From the NCBI GenBank assembly GCA_910586625.1, contig CAJUIZ010000009.1, positions 1 through 64,000 on the forward strand: a stretch of DNA of 64,000 bases. Reading direction: 5' to 3'. Made by a program: the position numbers and the translations under genes. The notes beneath the pieces were generated by a model. It was not told the DNA's origin and did not search any database. It saw nothing but the letters and a program-made list of their open reading frames with translations. This document shows, one piece after another, positions 49,597-57,335 of this stretch (position 1 is its first letter; each line of letters starts with the position of its first letter). The DNA is from an uncultured Christensenellaceae bacterium. Its GTDB lineage: Bacteria; Bacillota; Clostridia; Christensenellales; CAG-314.

Positions 49597-50961
49597 GTGA
49601 AAAAGATTGTCAGTCTTATTTTAACGTTAGCTTTGCTCGTAACTATGTGTTCGGTTACGACCTTCGCTTTTGCGGCGGAAGGCGACGCTAACGTATTTGT
49701 TACGGGCGTAAAGCTTAAAACGTCCGCCGCCACGCGCTTGACGGGCGAAGAAAGCACTATTATGTTGGAAGCTACCGTAGAACCTTCTACCGCTACGGAA
49801 AAGGGCATCACTTATTCCGTAAAGGATGGAAAAGCGGGCGTAACAGTGGACACAGACGGTAAAATCACCGTTTCGGCGGATGCTGCGGCAGGAGAATATA
49901 TAATTGTTGCGACGTCTGTCGGTAATAAGGAAGACGGAACTCAGGCAACCGCCGAGTTCAAGCTTATCCTGCGTGCCGAGTTTACCGACCAATTAGACAA
50001 CGAAGCGCTTATGACCGAGCTTAAAAAAGACGCCAAGTTTGCCGCGCTTAAATGGGAAATGAGCTCTTTCAAGCTTCCGCAGGAGTGGTTGAAGGATTCC
50101 GATTTGGTTAAGAGTATTTTCGGCGCGAGCATGAACTACCTTGTAGAAGGCAACGAAAACTACGACAAGGACGCTAAATACGACGAAATCTATGTAGAAT
50201 ACTGCCGTCCTTCGGAAAGTTCTCAGGGTAAGGACACTTGGGATCACAGCACAAAAATAACCGAAGGCATATCCATAAGCACTTCTGGTTGGTGGAAGTT
50301 CCGTTTGGTAGTAAAGGACGGAACGGACACGTCCAAGGTTTTGTGCAAGAGCGATGCTTTCGTGCGCTATGCGGAAGACACTACTCACCCCGTTGTAGAG
50401 CTTTCTTCCGACATGGTCAAAAAGCACGAAGAAGGCTTGACCAGCGGCGTTACTTATACGGTATCCACTTCTTTAAGCTATCCCGACGATTCCAATTCTT
50501 CTTCCAAAACGGTAACATACGTAATACAAAAAAAGGTTAACGGCGAATGGGTAACCATTTACGACAGCGTTAAGCGCGAAGTTACCAAAGGCTACGAGGG
50601 CTACGTAAGCACAAGCGGAGTAATAACTCCCGCTGACGAAGATATACGTGCGGACAAAACGGCGGTATATCAAGTTGTGTATTCTGTAGTAGATTCCTAC
50701 GGTTTCCACGGCGTAGCAGATTCCGAATCCACGGTAGAGCACAATCCCAAGTTAGAGCTGTTTGTCAAAGCCCCCGAAAGCAAGGGCGGCAAAGCAAACG
50801 CTGTACTAATATGGAAGATTATTTTGTACGTTATAGCAGGTCTTTCCGCAGTAGGCATAGTTGTATTGCTTTGCATTAAACCCAAGCAAAAGACGGAAAC
50901 GCCGCGCGCGGAAGCAAAGTCCGCCGACAAAGACGATCAAACGGATTACTCTCAAAAGTAA
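49597..50961 (+). CDS. Cell-surface protein with Ig-like domain, C-terminal anchor
   Basis: A 454-residue secreted protein starting with GTG. Signal peptide (about residues 1-26, MKKIVSLILTLALLVTMCSV...FA), an N-terminal Big_2-like domain (FVTGVKLKTSAATRLTGEES, GVTVDTDGKITVSADAAAGE, about 33-115), a middle part with WKFRLVVKDGTDTS, and a C-terminal membrane helix (about 407-428, AVLIWKIILYVIAGLSAVGI) ending in a Lys/Asp-rich cytoplasmic tail. This membrane-anchor layout without LPXTG is common in clostridial surface proteins. Function unknown. RBS GGAGG. Confidence 0.82.
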   Translation: MKKIVSLILTLALLVTMCSVTTFAFAAEGDANVFVTGVKLKTSAATRLTGEESTIMLEATVEPSTATEKGITYSVKDGKAGVTVDTDGKITVSADAAAGEYIIVATSVGNKEDGTQATAEFKLILRAEFTDQLDNEALMTELKKDAKFAALKWEMSSFKLPQEWLKDSDLVKSIFGASMNYLVEGNENYDKDAKYDEIYVEYCRPSESSQGKDTWDHSTKITEGISISTSGWWKFRLVVKDGTDTSKVLCKSDAFVRYAEDTTHPVVELSSDMVKKHEEGLTSGVTYTVSTSLSYPDDSNSSSKTVTYVIQKKVNGEWVTIYDSVKREVTKGYEGYVSTSGVITPADEDIRADKTAVYQVVYSVVDSYGFHGVADSESTVEHNPKLELFVKAPESKGGKANAVLIWKIILYVIAGLSAVGIVVLLCIKPKQKTETPRAEAKSADKDDQTDYSQK

Positions 50962-51032
50962 TTCAATCTTTCGTATCACAATCGGTTATTTGCAGACAGT
51001 TTAGTCTTTGTGCAAATTTGTAATGTAATTAT

Positions 51033-51070
51033 CGTCCGTTGCGGCATTGCGTCGCAGCGGACGTTTTTAT
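51033..51070 (+). terminator. Terminator of the surface-protein gene
   Basis: CGTCCGTTGCG (51033-51043) pairs with CGCAGCGGACG (51053-51063) with one G-U pair, then TTTTTAT. The following 51071-51369 stretch shows no gene. Confidence 0.9.
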
Positions 51071-51369
51071 TTGGCGCTTAACTTTTTACGATGTAGTGGT
51101 TAACGGTTTTGTGTGTAAGCGTTACGCTGCGAGCTGTTTGTTTTAATAATCGCCAAACCGCAGGTTTTGCTTATCGGTAACGGGCGGCAAGCGGTACAAA
51201 TACGGCGGAAACGCAAGCTTTCGGCGGGAATTGCGGGCTCCGATATGTTGTCAATAAGCGTTTTCGGTATGTATAAGCAAGCATATGCAAACAGTCTGCG
51301 CGAGTAAAAGTATTGCAAATTTTTATACCGACTATTAACATTATAAATATCACTTTTTAGTTAAAGTCT

Positions 51370-51398
51370 TTGCGTTTTAACGGTTGTTGTGTTATACT
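51370..51398 (+). promoter_or_regulatory. Promoter of the NifU-like/GGGtGRT operon
   Basis: TTGCGT (51370-51375), 17-bp spacer, TATACT (51393-51398). Leader of about 33 bases. Confidence 0.72.
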
Positions 51399-51437
51399 TA
51401 TTAGGTTGTAAAATTATTTTCGGAGGACAAACCAATT

Positions 51438-52130
51438 ATGCAATACTCACACGAAGTAGAACTTATGCAGTGCGTAGCGAAAGGTTGCAATCACGGTCCC
51501 GCGCCCATTCCCGAAGAAGGCAAATGGGTTCAGGCGTACGATATCAAGGATATCAGCGGACTTACTCACGGTTGCGGCTGCTGCGCTCCGCAGCAGGGAA
51601 CCTGCAAACTTACTTTGAATATTAAAAACGGCGTTATAGAAGAAGCGCTCGTGGAGACTATCGGCTGCTCCGGTATGACCCACTCGGCGGCTATGGCGGC
51701 GGAGATTTTGCCGGGTAAGACGCTGCTTGAAGCGTTGAACACCGACCTTGTTTGCGACGCTATAAACGTCGCTATGCGCGAACTGTTTTTGCAAATAGTT
51801 TACGGACGTTCTCAATCGGCGTTTTCCGACGCAGGTTTGCCGATTGGCGCAGGACTGGAAGACTTGGGTAAGGGACTTCGCAGCCAGATAGGAACTATGT
51901 ACTCTACTAAGGTAAAGGGACCGCGCTATCTTGAAATGGCGGAAGGCTACGTAACCCGCTGCGCATTGGACGATAACGGCGAAATTATCGGTTACGAATA
52001 CGTAAATCTCGGCGTTATGATGAAACTTGTTTCCGAAGGCGTATCAGGTAATGAAGCCTTGGAAAAGGCAAAGAAGCACTACGGACGTTTTGATAACGCC
52101 GCTAAGTATATTATTCCGCGTAACGAATAG
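51438..52130 (+). CDS. NifU-like iron-sulfur scaffold-type protein
   Basis: A 230-residue protein of the NifU/IscU-like fold group. Cys residues lie in VAKGCNHGPAPIPEEG (about residues 14-29), THGCGCCAPQQGTCKL (about 43-58), and VETIGCSGMTHSAAMAAEIL (about 71-90); the last is the typical NifU scaffold context. ATG follows CGGAGGAC. It is followed after 14 bases by the GGGtGRT protein and the two are known as a conserved pair in anaerobic bacteria; the joint function has not been established to my knowledge. An iron-sulfur or selenium/metal task is inference. Confidence 0.85.
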   Translation: MQYSHEVELMQCVAKGCNHGPAPIPEEGKWVQAYDIKDISGLTHGCGCCAPQQGTCKLTLNIKNGVIEEALVETIGCSGMTHSAAMAAEILPGKTLLEALNTDLVCDAINVAMRELFLQIVYGRSQSAFSDAGLPIGAGLEDLGKGLRSQIGTMYSTKVKGPRYLEMAEGYVTRCALDDNGEIIGYEYVNLGVMMKLVSEGVSGNEALEKAKKHYGRFDNAAKYIIPRNE

Positions 52131-52144
52131 GGAGGGGAGAGACA

Positions 52145-53143
52145 ATGGCTATCAGATTTGAAGGTTATGAAAGAAGAATAGACAAAATCAATTCCGAACT
52201 TAAACAATACGGAATAAAATCGTTGGAAGAAGCTCGCGACTTATGTTTGTCTCACGGCGTAAACGTTGAAGAAATTGTAAAGGGCGTACAGCCCATCGCG
52301 TTCGAAAACGCAGTTTGGGCTTATACGCTCGGTTGCGCTATCGCTTTTAAGAAGGGCGTTAAAAACGCCGCCGAAGTCGCCGAATGCATCGGCTTGGGAC
52401 TTCAAGCGTTTTGTATTCCCGGTTCCGTTGCCGACCAACGCAAGGTAGGCTTGGGACACGGCAATTTGGGAGCTATGCTTCTTCGCGAAGAAACGGACTG
52501 CTTCGCGTTCCTTGCCGGACACGAAAGCTTTGCCGCTGCGGAAGGAGCTATCGGCATTGCCCGTAACGCCAACAAGGCGCGCAAAAAGCCGCTTCGTGTA
52601 ATATTGAACGGCTTAGGCAAAGACGCTGCGTACATTATATCTCGCATTAACGGATTTACATATGTACAAACGAAATACGATTACTACACGGGAGAATTGA
52701 CGGTTGTACGCGAAGTTCCTTTCTCTGACGGTGAAAGGGCTAAGGTTCGCTGCTACGGCGCCGACGACGTAAACGAAGGCGTTGCAATTATGCGCAGCGA
52801 GAAGGTAGACGTATCGATAACCGGCAACTCCACAAACCCCACGCGTTTCCAACACCCCGTTGCAGGCACCTACAAGAAGTGGTGTCAAGAAAACGACAGA
52901 AAGTACTTCTCTGTAGCTTCGGGCGGCGGCACGGGACGCACCTTGCACCCCGATAACGTTGCGGCAGGTCCCGCTTCCTACGGTATGACGGATACTTTGG
53001 GACGTATGCACTCCGACGCGCAGTTTGCCGGCAGCAGCTCCGTGCCTGCTCACGTAGAAATGATGGGCTTGATCGGAATGGGAAACAACCCCATGGTCGG
53101 CGCAACAGTCGCCTGCGCAGTGGCAGTTTCCCTTGCAAAGTAA
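52145..53143 (+). CDS. GGGtGRT protein
   Basis: A 332-residue protein named for its motif SVASGGGTGRTLHPDN (about residues 258-273), present here in full. Other conserved parts are GLGHGNLGAMLLREETDCFAF (split here as GLGHGNLGAM and LAGHESFAAAEGAIGIA) and STNPTRFQHPVAGTYKKW. The family is widespread in anaerobes and has no proven biochemical role; a nucleotide- or phosphate-binding function is plausible from the Gly-rich motif (inference). Always found with a NifU-like gene, as here. RBS GGGAGGGGAG. A terminator follows 142 bases downstream. Confidence 0.9.
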   Translation: MAIRFEGYERRIDKINSELKQYGIKSLEEARDLCLSHGVNVEEIVKGVQPIAFENAVWAYTLGCAIAFKKGVKNAAEVAECIGLGLQAFCIPGSVADQRKVGLGHGNLGAMLLREETDCFAFLAGHESFAAAEGAIGIARNANKARKKPLRVILNGLGKDAAYIISRINGFTYVQTKYDYYTGELTVVREVPFSDGERAKVRCYGADDVNEGVAIMRSEKVDVSITGNSTNPTRFQHPVAGTYKKWCQENDRKYFSVASGGGTGRTLHPDNVAAGPASYGMTDTLGRMHSDAQFAGSSSVPAHVEMMGLIGMGNNPMVGATVACAVAVSLAK

Positions 53144-53285
53144 CTGCATAATTATTTATTTTATCTGCGAGTTTACTCGCAAGGAAAATAAATTGCAATG
53201 TACTGTTAAAAGTAAAAACGAAAATTTTACCCATCAATAAGCGTAGCGAGTTGATGATTTGTATAAGTTATAAAGTGTTTTTCAG

Positions 53286-53322
53286 CACGTCCCTACACAA
53301 GATGTAGGGACGTGTTCTTTTT
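53286..53322 (+). terminator. Terminator downstream of GGGtGRT gene
   Basis: CACGTCCCTACA (53286-53297) pairs perfectly with TGTAGGGACGTG (53303-53314), followed by TTCTTTTTAT. A separate ATTTATTTT / AAAATAAAT inverted repeat lies at about 53156-53196. Confidence 0.88.
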
Positions 53323-53329
53323 ATGTTAT

Positions 53330-53468
53330 AAACCATAGGTATGTAACGGCAAAAAAGTCCACATTTCGTCAACATTTTTTTGAACTTTTGATTCGTCATA
53401 TTGACCGAAAATCGCCTTTTTGACAAAAAAATGCTGACTTTTTTGACAAAAAAACAATCCTATGGTTT
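53330..53468. repeat. Candidate 139-bp inverted-repeat element (MITE-like)
   Basis: AAACCATAGG (53330-53339) and CCTATGGTTT (53459-53468) are perfect 10-bp terminal inverted repeats. Inside, GTCAACATTTTTTTG (53368-53382) and CAAAAAAATGCTGAC (53424-53438) form a second nested pair with one mismatch. No reading frame and no clear target-site duplication. It lies in a 596-base gene-free gap. Confidence 0.6.
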
Positions 53469-53540
53469 GACCGAATTTTGTTCTATTTAAGTATGATTTG
53501 TGTTATATAATTAACTATATAAAAATAACTTTTAAAATTG

Positions 53541-53658
53541 TTAGCGGATGGTTGGCTGCGTCGAAACGTACCGTTTACCGATAGCGGAATACAAATAAAT
53601 CCTGCAAGAAGCCGAATTCGCAAAATTTTATCGGGAAATCAAAAAAATTATCCGCTAA
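53541..53658. other. Second inverted-repeat-bounded segment
   Basis: TTAGCGGAT (53541-53549) and ATCCGCTAA (53650-53658) are perfect 9-bp inverted repeats bounding a 118-bp segment with no frame. It could fold as an RNA or be a degenerate mobile element. The rest of the gap (53469-53540) is very AT-rich and shows nothing. Confidence 0.5.
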
Positions 53659-53689
53659 AATCTTGACACCGCCCGTAAAAATATAATCG

Positions 53690-53718
53690 TTGCGTGCAAT
53701 CGCTTTGTATGGTACAAT
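53690..53718 (+). promoter_or_regulatory. Promoter of the PfkB-type kinase gene
   Basis: TTGCGT (53690-53695), 17-bp spacer, TACAAT (53713-53718). The start near 53725 is about 15 bases before the ATG, enough for the AAGGAG. Confidence 0.75.
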
Positions 53719-53739
53719 AAAATAAAGGAGCATACGCTA

Positions 53740-54612
53740 ATGTGTAATATTTATCCTTACGTGCGGCTTGCAATGCACGACGTAATAGACAAAAAATGGA
53801 TAGTTTCGCGCTCCATTTGGGATTACGAAATTATTTATATCGCGGACGTTACTATGGCGGGCTGTGTCGGAAACGATATTTACGGAGAACAATTTATCCG
53901 ATTTTTTACGGATGAAAATTTCGACGTAAGTTATATCAAAAAATCCGCCCTTTCGTCTACCGGCTACAGCTTGGTCACTGTGGAAACGTGCGGTCAAAAC
54001 AGAATATGCATGGTATCCGGAGCGAATATGGATTACACAGCCCAAGACGTTTTCGGATTGGAGAAGTTGCTTGCGTCTAACGACGTGATTGTAACGCAGG
54101 GAGAAATGCGCTTCGAAGTAGTGCGGGCGTTGGCAGGTCTTTGCGTAAAATACGGCAAAAAGTTTATTTTCAACCCCGCTCCTGCAAGAGAGCTGCCCGA
54201 CGAAGTTTTGCAGGCAGTTTACGTTTTGACTCCCAACGAGACGGAACTCGGCATCATTGTCGGCAGAAAACTAACGTCGCGCGACGATTTTGTTTCCGCT
54301 GCCAAACAGCTTGTAGCCCGCGGAGTAAAAAACGTTGTAGTCACATTGGGAGCAAGCGGCTCGTTATTGGTTAACGACAAGGAAACGCTGTATGTAAGCG
54401 CGTATAAGGTAAACGCAGTCGATACCGTCGGCGCGGGTGATTCTTTTACGGGTTCTCTTGCTGCCTTTGTCGATGCGGGCGAGCGACTCTTTGAAGCCGT
54501 TCGTAAATCTGCGGCGGTAGGCGCTTTGGCTGTTCAAAAGGAAGGCGCAATCCCTTCTATGCCGTATCTTAAAGACGTCGAAAAGTTTTTGGCTGACAAC
54601 CGACAGAATTAG
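53740..54612 (+). CDS. PfkB/ribokinase-family sugar kinase with atypical N terminus
   Basis: A 290-residue protein. From about residue 36 on it follows the ribokinase family: VTMAGCVGNDIYGEQFIRFF, IFNPAPARELP (about 144-154), VLTPNETELGIIVG (about 162-175), VVVTLGASGSLLV (about 200-212), and the catalytic anion-hole motif VDTVGAGDSFTGSLAAF (about 227-243). Missing is the N-terminal about 40 residues with the sugar-binding GGKGxN motif; residues 1-36 (MCNIYPYVRLAMHDVIDKKW...) do not resemble it. Promoter and AAGGAG are in place directly upstream, so the gene is expressed as is, but sugar binding may be lost or changed. Confidence 0.8.
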   Translation: MCNIYPYVRLAMHDVIDKKWIVSRSIWDYEIIYIADVTMAGCVGNDIYGEQFIRFFTDENFDVSYIKKSALSSTGYSLVTVETCGQNRICMVSGANMDYTAQDVFGLEKLLASNDVIVTQGEMRFEVVRALAGLCVKYGKKFIFNPAPARELPDEVLQAVYVLTPNETELGIIVGRKLTSRDDFVSAAKQLVARGVKNVVVTLGASGSLLVNDKETLYVSAYKVNAVDTVGAGDSFTGSLAAFVDAGERLFEAVRKSAAVGALAVQKEGAIPSMPYLKDVEKFLADNRQN

Positions 54613-54997
54613 CCGCAGCCGATTAACGCTTTGGAATCGTAGTTGAATACTATTGTTTTGTATTTGAACGTATAATAGCATACGAACAGCCATTAACTGC
54701 GTTAATCTACAACAAACTGCTATAAATTACTCGCTATTACATCGTATCACATTGATGATAATGTATTGCGATATATTTTGTTCGTGTTCGATATAATAAA
54801 GTATTTCGATTGCGGCGCGAATAACGCGCCGCGTCATTTTTTATTTGGGTTATACGAGCTGTAACAGACGTAAAAATCGATAAAATCTATGCTGTTACAG
54901 CCGAGAAAATCACTGCACGTCGCAGTAGACGGCAACGGTAATAGATACGCTCTGTATCGAGATACTTTAACGTCGTTTGCAGTTTATATCATTTTGT
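54613..54997. other. Intergenic with two hairpins, no gene
   Basis: GCGGCGCG (54812-54819) pairs with CGCGCCGC (54825-54832), followed by GTCATTTTTTATTT: a strong terminator-like hairpin for an unidentified transcript or for the kinase gene. GCTGTAACAG (54858-54867) pairs perfectly with CTGTTACAGC (54892-54901), a 10-bp stem with a 24-base loop of unknown role. Confidence 0.6.
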
Positions 54998-55027
54998 TTG
55001 ACATTTTGAGTCTGTCGGCAATATAAT
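54998..55027 (+). promoter_or_regulatory. Promoter of the DUF308-like gene
   Basis: TTGACA (54998-55003), 18-bp spacer, TATAAT (55022-55027). The start is about 28 bases before the ATG. Confidence 0.82.
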
Positions 55028-55061
55028 ACGTTAAACACCCATTGTAACGGAGATTTGAATT

Positions 55062-55532
55062 ATGGCTGACAATAATAAAATAACTTTTTCTGCTAACAGC
55101 GTTGTAAGCTGCGTACTGTACGCAGTGATAGGTATACTGCTTATTGCGTTAAGATCCGGCTCGCTTGGAATTTTGTTTACGGTAGTGGGCGTGCTATTCG
55201 TAGCTATGGGCATATACGACTTTGTAAAACGTCTGTATACTCGCGGCGCAGTGGAAACTGTGGTGGGAGTCGTGATACTTGTGTGCGGTTGGACTGTCGC
55301 CGAGTGGGTGCTTTTGATTTTCGGGGTACTGCTGATAATCAAGGGCGTGCTGGATATCGTCAACAATTACAAAAGCGGCTTCAAAGCGATTATTTCTCCT
55401 ATCGTAATTACGGTAATAGGTGTGGTGCTTGTTGTCTCCAAATTTGCGCTTATAGACGTAATGTGTATCGTTGCGGGAGTTATTTTCCTTGTAAACGCCG
55501 TGCTGATATTATTCGATCGGCAAATAGTGTAA
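55062..55532 (+). CDS. DUF308/HdeD-like membrane protein
   Basis: A 156-residue protein with six closely packed hydrophobic segments in three repeats of the form ...GILLIALRSGSLGILFTVVG and LLIFGVLLIIKGVLDIVNNY. This is the pattern of the HdeD/DUF308 group, which in E. coli is linked to acid resistance but has no defined reaction. Short, hydrophilic ends. RBS CGGAGA. Own promoter; no terminator identified. Confidence 0.8.
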   Translation: MADNNKITFSANSVVSCVLYAVIGILLIALRSGSLGILFTVVGVLFVAMGIYDFVKRLYTRGAVETVVGVVILVCGWTVAEWVLLIFGVLLIIKGVLDIVNNYKSGFKAIISPIVITVIGVVLVVSKFALIDVMCIVAGVIFLVNAVLILFDRQIV

Positions 55533-55711
55533 CAATTACGATTGTTTTTCGTATACGATTTGCTGCGAAGTAAATTTTGCCTATTGAAAAGACGCAGGCT
55601 ATGTGTGTTGTTAGATAGATTTGTTTTGCCGTTCGTTTGGGAGTGTATTATAGGTTTGCGAATTCCCGTTTACAAAGGAAATGTTACGGCTGAATAAGTA
55701 ACAAAAAACGC

Positions 55712-55740
55712 TTGCCAATAATCGCCAATGCTGATATAAT
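55712..55740 (+). promoter_or_regulatory. Promoter of the tRNA-Ala pair
   Basis: TTGCCA (55712-55717), 17-bp spacer, TATAAT (55735-55740); start near 55747. Confidence 0.9.
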
Positions 55741-55758
55741 GTATAAGCAAATCGATAC

Positions 55759-55834
55759 GGGCGATTAGCTCAGTTGGTAGAGCGCTGCGTTCGCAACGCA
55801 GAGGTCGAGGGTTCGACTCCCTTATCGTCCACCA
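55759..55834 (+). tRNA. tRNA-Ala (anticodon CGC)
   Basis: 76 bases with encoded CCA. Acceptor GGGCGAT / ATCGTCC with the alanine identity pair G3-U70, D arm GCTCAGTTGGTAGAGC, anticodon stem CTGCG / CGCAG with loop TTCGCAA (anticodon CGC, reads GCG), T arm with GTTCGACTC. Co-transcribed with the next tRNA. Confidence 0.95.
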
Positions 55835-55838
55835 ATAC

Positions 55839-55914
55839 GGGGGCATGGCGCAGTTGGTAGCGCGTTTGACTGGCAGTCAAAAGGTCAGGGATTCGAATTC
55901 CCTTGTCTCCACCA
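55839..55914 (+). tRNA. tRNA-Ala (anticodon GGC)
   Basis: 76 bases with encoded CCA, 4 bases after the first tRNA. Acceptor GGGGGCA / TGTCTCC has the G3-U70 alanine pair and a second G-U pair. Anticodon stem TTTGA / TCAAA with loop CTGGCAG gives anticodon GGC (reads GCC and GCU). D arm GCGCAGTTGGTAGCGC and T arm with ATTCGAATT fit. Confidence 0.95.
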
Positions 55915-55920
55915 AATTTT

Positions 55921-55957
55921 ACCCAGTCAAACCTTGCGGTTTGATTGGGTATTGTAT
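55921..55957 (+). terminator. Hairpin after the tRNA pair
   Basis: ACCCAGTCAAACC (55921-55933) pairs with GGTTTGATTGGGT (55938-55950) with one G-U pair. The following ATTGTATT is a poor T run, so read-through into the next gene is likely. Confidence 0.75.
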
Positions 55958-55965
55958 TATAATGT

Positions 55966-56703
55966 ATGGACGAACAAAATAACTTATCTTATACTAAATT
56001 GTTGCTCTTGACGCTTATTCCGAGTATAGTGTCAACGGCGCTGTATATAACAATCGGTACATATTGGCAAGGTATTCCGTCTATATGTTTGTTTTTGATT
56101 GTATTTTTGTTTACTCTTGTACCCTTTGAATTATGCGTTGTGTTATACGCTAATAAAAAACAAAACGGCAAGTTCGGATTAAAAATCGCTTTTACCGCTT
56201 ACGAAAAACAAAAGTGGTGGAAAACCTTACTTTGGAGCGTTGTACTGTTTGCATTTGCGGGAATCATTTCTTTTACTTTGGGCAAAATCGAAAACAAATT
56301 GACGGCGGACTTATCTTCGCGGTTGTACTCGAAATTGGGGGAATATTTTAATTGGAATAACTTTGAACTGATTAAAACATATCCGAAAGGATTATTGATA
56401 TTTACAAGCATTTTGTACGTAATTACAAATGCCTTCATATTTCCCGTTGTGGAAGAGATATATTTCAGAGGCTACTTGACAAGTAATTTGCCAAAGCAAG
56501 GTTTATTTGTTCCCGTTACCGTGTCTGTTTTGTTTTCTTTGTATCATTTGTGGCTGCCGTTCAATAACGTTTTTAGAATTACAGTATTTGTTATTGCCTA
56601 TGTTGTAACTTACAAAAAGAAAGATATCGGCATAGCCGTGGTGTTTCATTGCTTATGTAATCTGTTTTCGAGCGTAAGTTTTATTATCTCGATTTTTAAT
56701 TGA
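55966..56703 (+). CDS. CPBP-family intramembrane metalloprotease
   Basis: A 245-residue protein with about seven membrane helices and the CPBP (Abi, PF02517) motifs VVEEIYFRG (about residues 161-169, EExxxR), SLYHLW (about 191-196) and VVFHCLCN (about 225-232), the supposed metal ligands and active site. Members cleave within membranes or take part in bacteriocin immunity. AT-rich compared with its neighbours. There is no ribosome binding site: the ATG is only 52 bases after the second tRNA, and a -10-like TATAAT (55958-55963) ends 2 bases before it, so expression is probably by read-through from the tRNA promoter. Confidence 0.8.
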   Translation: MDEQNNLSYTKLLLLTLIPSIVSTALYITIGTYWQGIPSICLFLIVFLFTLVPFELCVVLYANKKQNGKFGLKIAFTAYEKQKWWKTLLWSVVLFAFAGIISFTLGKIENKLTADLSSRLYSKLGEYFNWNNFELIKTYPKGLLIFTSILYVITNAFIFPVVEEIYFRGYLTSNLPKQGLFVPVTVSVLFSLYHLWLPFNNVFRITVFVIAYVVTYKKKDIGIAVVFHCLCNLFSSVSFIISIFN

Positions 56704-56865
56704 TGGAAATTGGAATTTAGCGTTGATTATTCATTTTGGGTTTAATTCTCCGACAATCCGATTACGCTATGCGCGATTGCTTTTTTACAGACACAGCTTG
56801 CATTTATTTAATAAATGTTATATAATTATTTGTACGTCAAACGGTAATAACGGAGATAAAATACA

Positions 56866-57279
56866 ATGGACAAAGAGCGAATTTTTCGATTTATATCAAA
56901 ACAAAAAACGGCGTTTATTGCTTCCGTTAACGAGCAAGGCTGTCCCGTAATAAGGGCTATGCTTGCACCCCGTAAAATAGACGGAAACGATATTTATTTT
57001 TCTACTAACACGTCGTCCAACAAAGTCAAGCAGTACTTGGCAAACAATAAAGCTTGCATTTATTTTTATAAACGCGGAAAAATAAAGTATCAAGGCGTTA
57101 CTATAATAGGCGAAATGCAGGTTTGCACCGACCAAGAGACAAAAGACGGGATGTGGCGTTTTGGCGACAGACTGTTTTACAAGCAAGGCGTAACCGATCC
57201 CGATTATTGCGTATTGAAATTTACGGGCAAAACCGCCGAATATTATTGCGACTTTAAGATAGAAACAATAGAACTGTAA
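56866..57279 (+). CDS. FMN-binding split-barrel protein (pyridoxamine oxidase-like)
   Basis: A 137-residue protein of the pyridoxamine 5'-phosphate oxidase-like split-barrel fold. KTAFIASVNEQGCPVIRAML (about residues 14-33), IYFSTNTSSNKVKQYLANNK (about 43-62), and CIYFYKRGKIKYQGVTIIGE (about 64-83) are the three family segments. Such proteins bind flavin and often act in stress response. The exact reaction is unknown. RBS CGGAGA. Confidence 0.86.
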   Translation: MDKERIFRFISKQKTAFIASVNEQGCPVIRAMLAPRKIDGNDIYFSTNTSSNKVKQYLANNKACIYFYKRGKIKYQGVTIIGEMQVCTDQETKDGMWRFGDRLFYKQGVTDPDYCVLKFTGKTAEYYCDFKIETIEL

Positions 57280-57335
57280 GCGCCGATTTATATGTTGCCG
57301 TTCCGAGTCGGTTTTTAGTTGGAAGGAGAAATTAT

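Noticed and set aside
51100..51353. Two overlapping minus-strand frames in the gap before 51438
   Set aside because: No ribosome binding site, no family match and unusual composition; treated as non-coding.
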